A stretch of DNA of 64,000 bases from contig CAJZBQ010000043.1 in NCBI GenBank assembly GCA_914767885.1, positions 434,001 to 498,000 of the forward strand, read 5' to 3'. The notes beneath the pieces were generated by a model. It was not told where the DNA came from. It did not search any database and was given only the letters and a program-made list of their open reading frames with translations. Positions 51,201 through 60,583 of this stretch are shown here, one piece after another. The DNA is from Blepharisma stoltei. Lineage: Eukaryota > Ciliophora > Heterotrichea > Heterotrichida > Blepharismidae. The position numbers and the translations under genes are program-made. How positions within the stretch are numbered: position 1 is the first letter of the stretch; every line of letters begins with the position of its first letter.

Positions 51201-53736
51201 ATTTCTCCTGAAAGGGTTACCACACGGTGTCTTGTACTTCCGCCAAACGCAATTCTGCGGGCATCGTCCATAGTGTCAGCTACAAGAGTGTCAGTCATAG
51301 CGAAATAGAAAGCTGAAATTAATCGGGGGTCATCATATTGGATTTGGTCAAAAAGACGAGTAGCTCGATCGTCTGGGGATCGAAAATGAGCTTTTGCTTT
51401 TTGTTCCCAAATTGACTGGACTTTGTCGAGCACTATTATTGTGATTTTTCCTAAATTTCGCTGACGCACGAAGTCCAATAACATATCAGCATCGTGGACT
51501 GACTCAACTACAAGGTTATCAAGTCTTGGACATGCAGAAGAAATCGCTATATCAAATCGGGCATCAATTCTTCCTAAATCTCCTAAACGACCTAATACAC
51601 CTTGGATTTGACCTATTCTTTTAGCAGTAGAAATTTCTTGCAGAAGACGATTTTTGCCTTCAGCTTTTTTTTCAGCTTGCTCACTCCCCCCACTTTGTGA
51701 GAGAACTGAAAAATTTTTTGGTTAAAATATATATATTAGAGGATTTTTTTTTTAAAATTGAGAAATCAAATATAATTTAATTTATTAAATTTATGTTTTA
51801 AAATGCAAGCTGGCTAAATTAAATAGAATTAAAGTGATTTCATTATAACAATTATCACTTATATATCAAAATTTTTGTTCACTCACGGAGGGGTAAGTTT
51901 TTATCCAAAAAAAAAAGATTTTTCCAATGGTTTGTTCGTTCGGAGGCGGAGGGGTAGCTTCTTCTAATTGTTTCCTAGCTCCCCCATTTATTAGCGCACA
52001 AAACGTTTTTAAATAATAAATTGCTATATAAAGAATAATTATATTAATTTTTAAACACTTGCATCTTTTAAAACATAAATATTGTCAGTTAAATGTAAAA
52101 TTAGATTTTCAGATATATACAAATTAGACTTTTAAAATCTAGAAAAAAAATTTATTATATATAACCCCTTGCTAGCGAGGACAAATATTTTTGGCGTTAG
52201 CCAAGGGGGAGTAAGTGAAGCCAGCTGTTTTTTATAAGCATCCGATTCTCCACTAAGTTCTTCAAACTTTTTCTTTCTCGCTTCATCATCTTTATGAAGT
52301 CTCTGGCACTTTAGTTCAATTTCTTCTGATTCTCTTGTTTTGGCTTCCAAATTCTTTTGGCAACTTTCAATGTCGTTAGCAATATTTGCAAATTCTACAT
52401 CCTCTTGAGCCCTTTCTTTAACAAGAAATTCTATTCTCTGATGAGTATTTTCAACTTTGCTTTTACAGTCATCATATTGCTTTTTAAATGGCAAAAGCTG
52501 CCTCTCAAGTGATGATTTCTGAAGCTGAAGCTCTTCAGTCGCTGCAATGATTTCTCTATTTCTTGCGTGGTATTCTTCATCAACCCTTTCTTTTTCGTGT
52601 TTAGTTTCTTCAAGACTCCTTATTGCATCTGGGAGAATCTGTGAAAGCTCACCTAGAGATTCTCTGATTTCATTTTTCCTTTTTTCTTCAGCCAATTTTT
52701 CTTTTTCTAACCCAGCTTTTTTATTTTTCAAAAACATTTGGTTTTCAATGAGTTCTTGATCTCTTTTCACTGCTTCTTCAAGCTGACTTTTCATCCTTTT
52801 TTCTTCTCTACTGTAGGTGGCTACTTGCTCGATTTTTTCTTCGTACTCTTGTATTGCTGCCATGTGCAGATTTTTCTTTTCTTTGAACCTGTTTTCTGTT
52901 TCCAGAAGCTGGCCTTCGACAACTATGAGCTCTTGTCTGAAATTAGATTCTTCAGTCTTAAATTGGTGCCTTCCTAAGAAATTCCTTAAGTTCCTTATAT
53001 CATAAAGCTCTTTTTCTAGCTCAATGTAAGCTAAAGCTTCATTTTTCGGGCCTTCCAAGTGGTCTAGTGCTTTTTGGGCTTCTTCTACTCTAAGTTTTTG
53101 TGCAGTTACTTCATCTGCAATTCCTTCAAGCTCTGTCTCAGCTTGGTCTATCAAAGGCACATACACATTAGTTCCTATGATTTCTTCTAGATACTCAAGA
53201 AGCCCTATTTTGCCTTCTTCCCCAATTGGGGCTTTAGGCTTCATCATAGCAATTTGTTCAACTTCTCCTTGTAAAATTAAAAACCTATTATGTTCTAAAT
53301 CAATTCCTCTTAGCTTTAGAACTTGGGTAACTTCTTCGTGGGTGCTTGGGTTACCATCCAATTTATATTGAGAAGAACCATCTTTTGACACTATGCGTGT
53401 CAGAACTAGCCCAGAATTTGGGATGATATCGTATCCATCAGGAGTGTCAAGAATATCTTGGAAGTATACAGAAACCCTTGCAGATTTTAAGTCAGGGAAA
53501 CTGTGAGAGTGGTGTATAAGCTCTGAAAGCTTCTTAAGTCTCATTTTTGCAGCTCTTTTCCCGAATGCAAATAAGAGACATTCAAGCAAATTGGATTTCC
53601 CAGAACCATTCGGCCCAACCACGGAGGTGAAGGACTTGTGAAAGGGCCCGATTTCTTTGATTCCTGCATAAGATTTAAAGTTCTCGAGCACAACTTTATG
53701 AATCATAAGCCTCGGCGGTATTTCTTTATCTTCCAT
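48278..53736 (-). CDS. SMC4: Condensin subunit SMC4, split by four IESs
   Basis: Segments 52214-53736, 51957-51977, 50593-51683, 49602-49781 and 48278-49290 total 3828 nt, exactly 1275 aa, close to animal SMC4 (about 1290). The N-terminal ATPase lobe has VLENFKSYAG, VVGPNGSGKSNLLECLLFAF (Walker A) and LILQGEVEQIAMMKPKA, typical of SMC4. The hinge has GVLGRLGDLGRIDARFDIAI and VTLSGEIINPSGEMQGFAKP. The C-terminal lobe has NLSGGEKTLSSLSLVFALHH (signature) and LYVMDEVDAALDFQNVS (Walker B). Two long coiled coils link them. SMC4 pairs with SMC2 in condensin for chromosome compaction. All five segments are needed to restore the ATPase, so the germline copy is non-functional until edited. Confidence 0.96.
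49291..49601. mobile_element. MITE family A IES (311 bp) in SMC4
   Basis: TTA at both sides. Ends CTCCTCCAGTGAGTGAACAA and CCAATGGTTTTGTCGCTCAC. Removal gives EFEEILKVRDEIKAK in the C-terminal coiled coil. Confidence 0.88.
49782..50592. mobile_element. Diverged family A IES in SMC4 carrying a retroposon (811 bp)
   Basis: TAA at both sides. Ends ACCCCTTAGTTTGCAAGC and, on the other side, CGCTAGAAGGGGGAAG. Without retroposon S7 it is 249 bp. Removal gives IESLEKIDQNLRDIE; a second TA nine bases away would add RG- codons and is also in frame. Confidence 0.82.
49851..50412 (+). mobile_element. SINE-like retroposon (S7) inside an SMC4 IES, duplication AAATTTTATAT
   Basis: 562 bp including one 11-bp duplication (49840-49850 and 50402-50412). 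The body is GC-rich and non-coding; the 3' end CACCGCCATTTTATGCATAT has the family signature. Confidence 0.75.
51684..51956. mobile_element. Family A IES (273 bp) in SMC4 with one TA and one non-TA boundary
   Basis: Right boundary TA (51955-51956), left boundary CA on the plus strand (51682-51683, TG in the coding direction). Ends CTCCCCCCACTTTGTGAGAG and GTTCGTTCGGAGGCGGAGGGG. Joining at these dinucleotides keeps SMC4 in phase (QLEEA-x-QAEKKAEGK). Confidence 0.75.
51978..52213. mobile_element. Diverged family A IES (236 bp) in SMC4
   Basis: TA-bounded. Ends GCTCCCCCATTTATTAGCGC and GCGTTAGCCAAGGGGGAG. With the preceding IES it isolates a coding piece of only 21 bp. Removal gives KKQLASLRKQLEEA. 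Confidence 0.85.
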
Positions 53737-54061
53737 TTTATTATCCCTCTTAATCTAAAAATCTATGATTTTCTGTCCCCTAAATCTCCAAACAGCTTTT
53801 TCATGAATAAAATCTGAAAAAATCCTCTGACTCCCCCCCTCCGTGAGTAAACAAAAAAATTTTGTTCACTCACGGAGGGGGTTAATTTTTTTTAAAAAAA
53901 TTTATATATAAATTTTATAGACAATTATTTTTTCGAAATTTTAAAAAAATCCTAATTTGCAAAAATTGGAAAGCTAATATTAATTTAATTTATAAAATTT
54001 ATGTTTTAAAACGCAATTTGTTTAAAATTAAACAGAATTATCTCGAGATTTCATTATTCTA

Positions 54062-54997
54062 ACGATGAATCCCCCCTCAATCTTTATGTCTATTGCAACA
54101 AAAATGCAATTTTTCAATATAAAATTTTATATAAACAAAATAATAATTCTCATGTCTCTTGCAACAAATTATATACATTAAAATGGCGTGTCAACCTGCC
54201 CTCTTGGCGCAGCAGTCCAGACCTTATGGCTACAGCGAACTGGGACGGACTCTGAGCCGAGAATTAGACGCAGGCTCAAGAAGTGCGTATCCGGATAGGT
54301 TTTAGCTGCTTTCCTGTGGTTGGAAATGGAGATGCTCAACAACGTCCTTGGATCCGAGGACCCATGGGTATTCCTCTAGCGAGAAGCTGGGGTTTCAGCC
54401 CAGGCCACAGGGGAACAGTCTTTTTCCTGTAGCTGTCGAAGAAAGGCACTTTGACACCCAATAGACTCCAAGAGCCTATCGTTGGAATCAAGCTACTCCA
54501 ATCGCCCGTAGCAGGGCGCAGAAATCCATAAGCCGCCCACTCAAGAATGAACTTCCAAGGCAAGGAGGAGACAGATACCGGAAGGGCACTCGTAAGAGTG
54601 ATAGATCCTCTGGGCTGGAATCGAAAAGAAGTAGAGCCTTCCGTACGTAGGTCTTTAATGACTGCGTCATCAATATGGCTAGCGCCTGTATATAATAATC
54701 TTAATCCTAATCCTCTTGAAACAAATTTTCGATGCGCATCTTAAATTTTTCCGTACTTTTTAGCTAGACAAGTTTTAATAAAATGGCGAGCGATGGCAAT
54801 AGCCGTCCAAATCTCGATGAGAAGGTCATTGACACACCTAAAGTAGCGCTATTTTATGGTTTTTTTGAGAAACTCACCTAGAGAAAAAATGCATTAATTT
54901 TTTTTATATAAATGCTGTGTTGCAGTTGGCATGAAGATTTTTTCGAAAAATTTTTGTTGCAGTAGACATGAAGATTGAGGGGGAGGGGTCATCGTTA
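54062..54997. mobile_element. MITE family C element nested in the family A element
   Basis: Inverted ends ACGATGAATCCCCCCTCAAT and ATTGAGGGGGAGGGGTCATCG-type, with a second inner motif pair TATGTCTATTGCAAC (twice at the left, ATGTCTCTTGCAAC) and GTTGCAGTAGACATGA (twice at the right). TA-bounded (54060-54061 and 54996-54997). It carries retroposon S8 and a fragment (from about 54767, AATAAAATGGCGAGC) that looks like a truncated copy of the same retroposon family. Confidence 0.75.
54171..54727 (-). mobile_element. SINE-like retroposon (S8) in the family C element
   Basis: 557 bp including one copy of AACAAATT (54163-54170 and 54720-54727). The minus-strand 3' end reads GACACGCCATTTTAATGTAT. 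It aligns along its length with S9 at 58638-59181 on the other strand, sharing GTGGTTG-AGGT-CTCAACAACGTCCTT and CAACCTGCCCTCTTGGCGCA-type blocks. Confidence 0.8.
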
Positions 54998-55274
54998 ATT
55001 ATCACTTATATATAAATTTTTGTTTCCATAAAAAAATTTTTCTATTAAAAAAATTTTTGTTCACTCACGGAGGATGGGCTTTTGGGCAAAAATTGGCGAT
55101 TTTTCTAATGGTTTTGTTCACTCACGGAGGGGGGAGTGAGTATTATAAATTTATAATCCTTACTAATAAATAAAGTGCCATGATTGTTTGTTTATTATTA
55201 TCATAATAAAATATTTGGAGGGATTTTCAATAAAAAAAGCCAAATTAGCTATAAATAAGTTAATTAACATTAAT

Positions 55275-57650
55275 TTATATATTTACAAGGTTCGTTTCTG
55301 CAGGATGCCTCACAAGTGGCTCGAAACCTTCTAACACATCAGGAAGACTTTGAGTAAATGAGTCAGCAGCAAATTCCTGCTCGCATTCCCTATACATCGT
55401 GTCTCCTAGCTTAAGTGACGTGATCCCTCTATGCAAATACGAAGATTTCAGCTTTTTCATATCAATCGCCCTGGGTATAAAAAATTCTGCATTTCTAATT
55501 CATGGGTGTTGTAAAGCTTCTTGAGCTGAATAGCGCTGTGAAATATCGCGATTTAGCAATCGAGATATAAAATCTTTACCAGAATGTGTGATTCGCTCCC
55601 AAAAAGTGTCCTCAAAAGTAATTGGTTTGGTTATAGTCAAATTAATTTGAATTTCTTTATCTTTATGTTCAAATGGGAGTTTCCCACGAAGCAAAAGATA
55701 AGTAATCACACCAATACTTCATATGTCAGCTTTATGATTGTAGCCTTCTTTTTTAAGCACTTCTGGGGCGGAATATCCTAGTGTCCCACATGCTAAATAT
55801 TGGCTTTCACCTGGAGACGTCAGCTTGGAAAGCCCAAAATCAGCGACTTTTATTTGTGGGATGTCAGACTTGTCAACTAGCAAGATGTTTTCTGGCTTCA
55901 GATCTCTGTGAATAATTCCAATGTCATGCAGATAAGCAACAACTTCCAAGAGCTGCTTGATTATCCTGCTTGCAGCGTATTCCGAAAACTTATTTTTCAT
56001 TGAAATTCGTTCGTAGAGCTCGCCACCTTTAGCGTTTTCCATTACAATGAGAAGGTGCTTTTTAGTATCGAAAACTTCTTTGAATTTTATTATCTGTTAA
56101 TAAGCAGGTGAAAACTGCAGAGCTTGGTAATAATTTTGATTTTATGCAAAAATAGGGCATATCTGTTTAATAAAATGGTTCTATTTTTTCTTAAGAAAAA
56201 TACATTTGGATGATCAATAAGCCTCATAATAGCAAGCTCGCTTCTCATAAAATCTCTTTCCTGCTTATTCAGCTTCTTCTTCATGATGACCTTCACAGCA
56301 AAAGTTTGGTTCGTTTTATATTCCGTAGCTAAATAGACATCTGAGAACTTCCCCTTACCAATTCTGTTTTTAAGTTCGTAGTACTCTTTGAATTTCCTGC
56401 AGTTCGACGCTTTTTCAAGTTTCTTAATCCAGTCGTCTCTCTCCGCTTTTGTGTCGCATCAGAGTTTGACTTCTTTGTAGCCAAGGTTTTGGTGACTCAA
56501 AGAGACTGCGAACTTATTCGTCAAAATATAATCATTTACACTATTTACATAACATCCTTCCATAAATACAACGCCAGAAGGCATGATATCTTCTTCGTTA
56601 TCTATAAACATAAGTAAGCTCTTTTTCAGCACAGCATATTTTTTCTCGAAAACATCTTTATCTTCTGGCTTCTTATATTTCGGCTTATGCTAAATATGGA
56701 TAAGAATTAATCAATATAACGATTTAGTATAAGAAAGAATATACAATTCCTGACATGTCAACAGGCTGCAATGGGTGACTTTTAGATAGCTGAAAGCCGA
56801 CATAGCTGCTTCTCTCGTCCAAAGACTTGCTTTTTTGGATGCAAATTTCTGGTATGAAATCATCCTCTCCCCTAACCTTTACTGATCAGATTTCTTCTTT
56901 GAAAATCACTGAAAATAAGTCGAAAAGTTTGGGATGTTGATAAATGAATTGAGTAAACTCGTCAAAATCAAGCGTTTCCTTTCCCCCAAATTGGTTCAAA
57001 ATATGCCTGACCATTGAATGCACCCGAGAAATATAAGTTGGACCGTCTCGGTTGTACGTGAACTCTTTCTTCTTTTTAGTAACTGAGTTGCTCTTAGCTC
57101 TCATAAAAGGGGTTCGGATTTTGATAACCAGGTCTCCTGAGGTAGGGCTCTCGAAAACCCCGTCCTCAGTTGTCGAAATGTCAGCGATGCTAACAGTTTC
57201 TTTCAATGAGCCATGGACCATAGACACGAGTTCAGCTTTGTCAATGAACCCATCTCCTCTTAAATCATACAATTCAAATATCAATTTCAACTTGTCTTGG
57301 ATTGTGCCTTTACTATACCTCCCAATTCCAACGATAAAATCTTCAAAGTCAATTGATCCTCGCTTTAAAGTGTCAAAAAGTTTAAATAATCTCTCACCTA
57401 GCAAGCCCTAAATAAAAAATACAGGCAAAGGGAAAAACTGCAAGAACGCGTCTTTGTCAATTGTCTTTCCTGAGTCACTTTTTCGAGACAGATCCAAATA
57501 AATCTCTTTTAGAATACTTAATTCTTCTTTGGCGACTAAATAAAACTTACATAGTTCAGAAGCACAAAGTAGACGTGAAGTCACTCGCATTGTATTATCA
57601 GTTGTGCTGATAATTGATTTTTCTTTTCTTCTGCTTGAGCAGACGCCCAT
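55275..57650 (-). CDS. Myristoylated EF-hand / PH-domain / CaMK-like protein kinase
   Basis: Segments 57423-57650, 56745-57407, 56203-56689 and 55275-56092 total 2196 nt, 731 aa. MGVCSSRRKEK is a myristoylation/palmitoylation-type N-terminus. Then EF-hand-like units (ELYDLRGDGFIDKAELVSMV), a PH-like domain (SGIHKPKYKKPEDKDVFEKK to KLWCDTKAERDDWIKKLEKA), and a kinase domain: RIGKGKFSDVYLA, TFAVKVIMKK, HPNVIKFKEVF, IIHRDLKPENILL, VADFGLSKL, GTLGYSAPEVL, DIWSIGVITYLLL (Trp=TGA) and RDISQRYSAQEALQHPWI. The order EF-hand, PH, kinase is unlike CDPKs, where EF hands follow the kinase. Predicted to respond to Ca2+ at a membrane. Confidence 0.85.
56093..56202. other. 110-bp IES in the EF-hand/PH/kinase gene
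   Basis: TA-bounded. Removal gives MRLIDHPNVIKFKEVFD, the standard kinase alphaC-to-beta4 sequence. The ends show no family A or B motif. Confidence 0.85.
56690..56744 (-). other. Intron containing a 39-bp IES
   Basis: The 55-bp interval starts GTATATTC and ends TTTAG; removing all of it gives VDMSGIHKPKYKK in frame. Taking out the TA-bounded 39 bp (56693-56731) first leaves GTATATTCTTTCTTAG, a standard 16-nt intron. No TA-bounded excision alone opens the frame. Confidence 0.65.
57408..57422 (-). other. 15-nt intron
   Basis: GTATTTTTTATTTAG. Splicing gives FFPLPGLLGERLFKLFD. Confidence 0.85.
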
Positions 57651-58637
57651 TAAATATGTAATAAAATAATATGACATTTCTGCAGAGTAATGCATAAAAA
57701 TAACATGAATTAATGGGCGTGGGGAGATAAACTGATACCCAAAAAATTAGGTGATAAAAATTAGTGGGATTTTAATTAGTAGCAGCGTCTCTGTGCAGTA
57801 ATTTGAATTCTTTGCTCCAAAAATACTGATCAAGATGGTAAGTATTTAGAAGTTTCAAATAAACCTCAAAAAATAAAGGGCATGGAAAAGATTTTTCGAG
57901 ATTTACTGGAAGAATAGTAAAATATAATAAGTAGTTAATAATTTTAAGGGAAAATATTTAATAGAATTACTGAGAAATTGAAATCATATAGATTTTTTAG
58001 GGTGCAGGTCCAATGATCGTGCATTTTTGATAGTGTGCATTCACCAAAGGACATTTGGTCGAAAATGGTTGAACTTTTTAATAGTGAGACATTTGAATGA
58101 AAAACCTGTTAAATTTGGACCAAATACCACACTATGTAAAAAATTTTCGAGTAAATGTACTTTGATGAAATGCACACTATCAAAATACACTGCCATTTCA
58201 TGGAGCCGATTTTTAGAGTTGATAAAAAGTAGATAGAGCTTAATCTTTCTGATATCAATTTTTAATGCAGTTAAAGAATTAGGTGAATGAATCGATATAT
58301 AGGTGTAGATGCCTAATGTAATTATAAATATTAGTTTACATACATTTAAGAGGCGAAAACGCAAAGTAGGTTAGCTATTTTATCTAAGTTTCATACCTGC
58401 AAAGCATAAAAGATTAATTGCCTCTGGATGTATTAAATAGTCATATAGATCCACGCTCCTAAAATTTTCTTATGAGCAGAGAGCTGCTCAAAAAATTGAT
58501 CTGATAATGCTTTTAATGGATTTTATTATTTCACATTATTTTACTAATATGGTGAAATATTTAAGCCGAAGCTTATTCAAAAATTCTAAAAATAATTTTT
58601 TATGTGGAGATTTGGGGCTTGAAAAAGCATAGGCAAA
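57651..58637. repeat. Intergenic region with an inverted repeat at 58025-58185
   Basis: A perfect 17-bp inverted pair TTTTGATAGTGTGCATT (58025-58041) and its complement (58169-58185), with a second inner pair around ATTTGGTC and GACCAAAT. It looks like a worn palindromic element of about 160 bp. The rest is AT-rich without a gene. Confidence 0.55.
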
Positions 58638-59181
58638 TTAGGATTAGGATTATTAAAAGTAAGGAGTTAGCCATATTAGTAACGCAGTCACCAAAGAACT
58701 CCCGTACGCGAGGTTCTACCGCTTTTCGGCTCTAGCCCAGAGGGTCTGTCCCACTTCCGGTACTTTCTGTCTCCTCCTTGCCTTGATGCTTCAGTCTTGA
58801 GTGCTTATGGATTTTTGCGACCCTGCTACGGGCGATTGGAGTATCTATATTCCAAGGATCAACTCCTTGGAGTCTATCGGGTATCGAAGTGCCCTCCTTC
58901 GATAGCTACAGGAAAAAGACTTCTCCCCGCGACCTGGGTGGAAATCCCCAGTTTCTCGGTAGAGGAATGCCAATGGATCCTCAGATCAAAAGGACGTTGT
59001 TGAGTACCTCCACAACCACGGAAAAAGCAGCCAAAACCTATCCGGATGCATCTCTTGAGCCTGCAATTGATTGTCGGCTTGGAATCCGTTACAGTTAACC
59101 ATAGCCATAACGCCTGGGCTGTTGCGCCAAGAGGGCAGGTTGGCACTGACGCCTTTTAAATGCATATAAAGCATAGGCAAA
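58638..59181 (+). mobile_element. SINE-like retroposon (S9), intergenic, 14-bp target-site duplication
   Basis: 544 bp including one copy of AAAGCATAGGCAAA (58624-58637 and 59168-59181, perfect). It begins TTAGGATTAGGATTATTA, has GAGGTTCTACC about 65 bp in (weak B-box resemblance), and ends GACGCCTTTTAAATGCATAT. No open frame. Inverse homologue of S8. Confidence 0.88.
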
Positions 59182-59420
59182 CAATTTCGAAATTTATTGG
59201 ATTTAATTTTTTAAAATTCAAAATTTAATGACTAGAAATGAATTGCATCAAATAGACTTTTACCAAATTATCCTCAATTGATAAGGTCTTAATTCAATAT
59301 CATTTGAAATCCTTTTTTTAAAAATGAATTTTTGATATAATGGTGATTTTATTATCCATAATGTTTATAAATAAAATACAAAATTAAAATGAAAAATAAT
59401 TATTTGAATACTTATAACAA
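59182..59420. other. AT-rich intergenic stretch
   Basis: I see no feature between retroposon S9 and the following gene's stop codon. Confidence 0.4.
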
Positions 59421-60532
59421 TTAATTAAACCTGGAACTTTCATTAAAGCTTGAAGTTATCTCTTCTTGGCAATTGCTGAGCATTCCTAATATATCATTTT
59501 TTGCTTTATCCATCTGGTTTTTTAATAAAAATTCTAACCTCTTGCCTCTTTGGGAGCATTTTAATTTAGGCTCTTTTGAGAAGATTATTGCAGGTGGTCT
59601 TACAGCTCATTTTCTAATAGGCTCTTTGTGCCAAGCAGGGGATTCATCATCTTCAGGATATCTATGTGTGCATAACGCTTGAATTGAATGACTAAGTTTT
59701 TGAGATCTAGCAGAGTGTGCAGAAACTTGAGGAATTTTTCTAATTTTTATAGGAGATTCTTTTTGGACTTCTCTGATGTCAAGTGCTTTTACAAGACTTT
59801 TACTAACTCCCCCCCCCCCCTCCGTGAGCGAACAAAACAGTTAGAAAAATCGCCATTTTTTGACCAAAAACCCACCCTCCGTGAGTGAACAAAAATTTTT
59901 TTAATAGAAAAAATTTTAATAGAAAAAAATTTTGATATATAAGTGATAATTAGTATAATGAAATCTAGAGCTAATTCTGTTTAATTTTAAACAAATTGCG
60001 TTTTAAAACATAAATTTTGCAAATTAAATTAATATTTGCTTCCCAATTTTTGCAAATTAGGATTTTTTTAAATTTCGAAAAAAATATTTTTTATAAAAAT
60101 TTATATATAAATTTTTTTTTTAAAAAAAAAAATTAACCCCCCTCCGTGAGCGAACAAAATTTTTTTTGTTCGCTCACGGAGGGGGGGGGGGGGGGGAGTA
60201 AGTGATGTTGTATTTTTCCTTATCCGTCTATCAATAAGCGTGTTTGGAATTTCAAATGAAGATCTTGACGACTTTGGCTTAGGCTTGCTTGTAAAAATCA
60301 TCTCTGGCTTTTGTTTTACCTGATGTTTAGATGAAATTTTAAGCCTTTCACGTGAGATCTTGAATTTTAAGTAATCCTCATATATATCTCTTGCTGGAAT
60401 AAGTACAGGACGTAGAGCTATACTACGATTTTCAGGTAAGCAGTCATAGACATTGAGCTTTTCTGATTTCCACCTCTTATGTTTTCCTTTATCGCCCATG
60501 TTTAAAAAGTCATATAAATTTTCTTCTTGCAT
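59421..60532 (-). CDS. Unknown protein, 238 aa, split by a family A IES
   Basis: Segments 60201-60532 and 59421-59805 total 717 nt. I do not recognise it. The N-terminus MQEENLYDFLNMGDKGKHKR is followed by a basic Ser/Lys/Pro-rich part (SKPKPKSSRSSFEIPNTLID) and, after the IES, SLVKALDIREVQKESPIKIR, RWAVRPPAIIFSKEPKLKCS with Trp from TGA, and a helical end (LLKNQMDKAKNDILGMLSNC). It is divergent from MPP10, 51 bp away. Confidence 0.7.
59806..60200. mobile_element. MITE family A IES (395 bp)
   Basis: TAA at both sides. Double-copy end at the left, hairpin end (GTGAGCGAAC variant) at the right, G runs up to 16 at the border. Excision gives KNTTSLSKSLVKALD. Confidence 0.92.
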
Positions 60533-60583
60533 TGGATTTATAATCTGCTATCACTATTAATTGCCATAATAAGTATTAATATA

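Larger units (their letters stand above)
53831..55139. mobile_element. Family A element upstream of SMC4, hosting nested family C and retroposon copies; flanked by TGA
   Basis: Left hairpin end CCTCCGTGAGTAAAC begins at 53831 and the double-copy right end finishes at 55136. The flanking triplet is TGA on both sides (53828-53830 and 55137-55139), so there is no TA boundary. The normal family A interior (TCATTATACTAATTATCAC) is split at 54062-54997 by the family C element. Confidence 0.82.

Noticed and set aside
54180-54240. A tRNA gene suggested by the A-box-like TTGGCGCAGCAG in retroposon S8
   Set aside because: No acceptor, anticodon or T arm can be folded around it; at most it is a remnant of a tRNA-derived SINE head.
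58041-58364. A 107-codon minus-strand frame
   Set aside because: It spans the inverted repeat at 58025-58185, has low-complexity content and no recognisable motif.
17266-60200. CRISPR array or telomere repeats from the repeated CCTCCGTGAGTGAAC and G/C runs
   Set aside because: Copies are scattered as MITE ends without regular spacers, and the G runs only border those ends.
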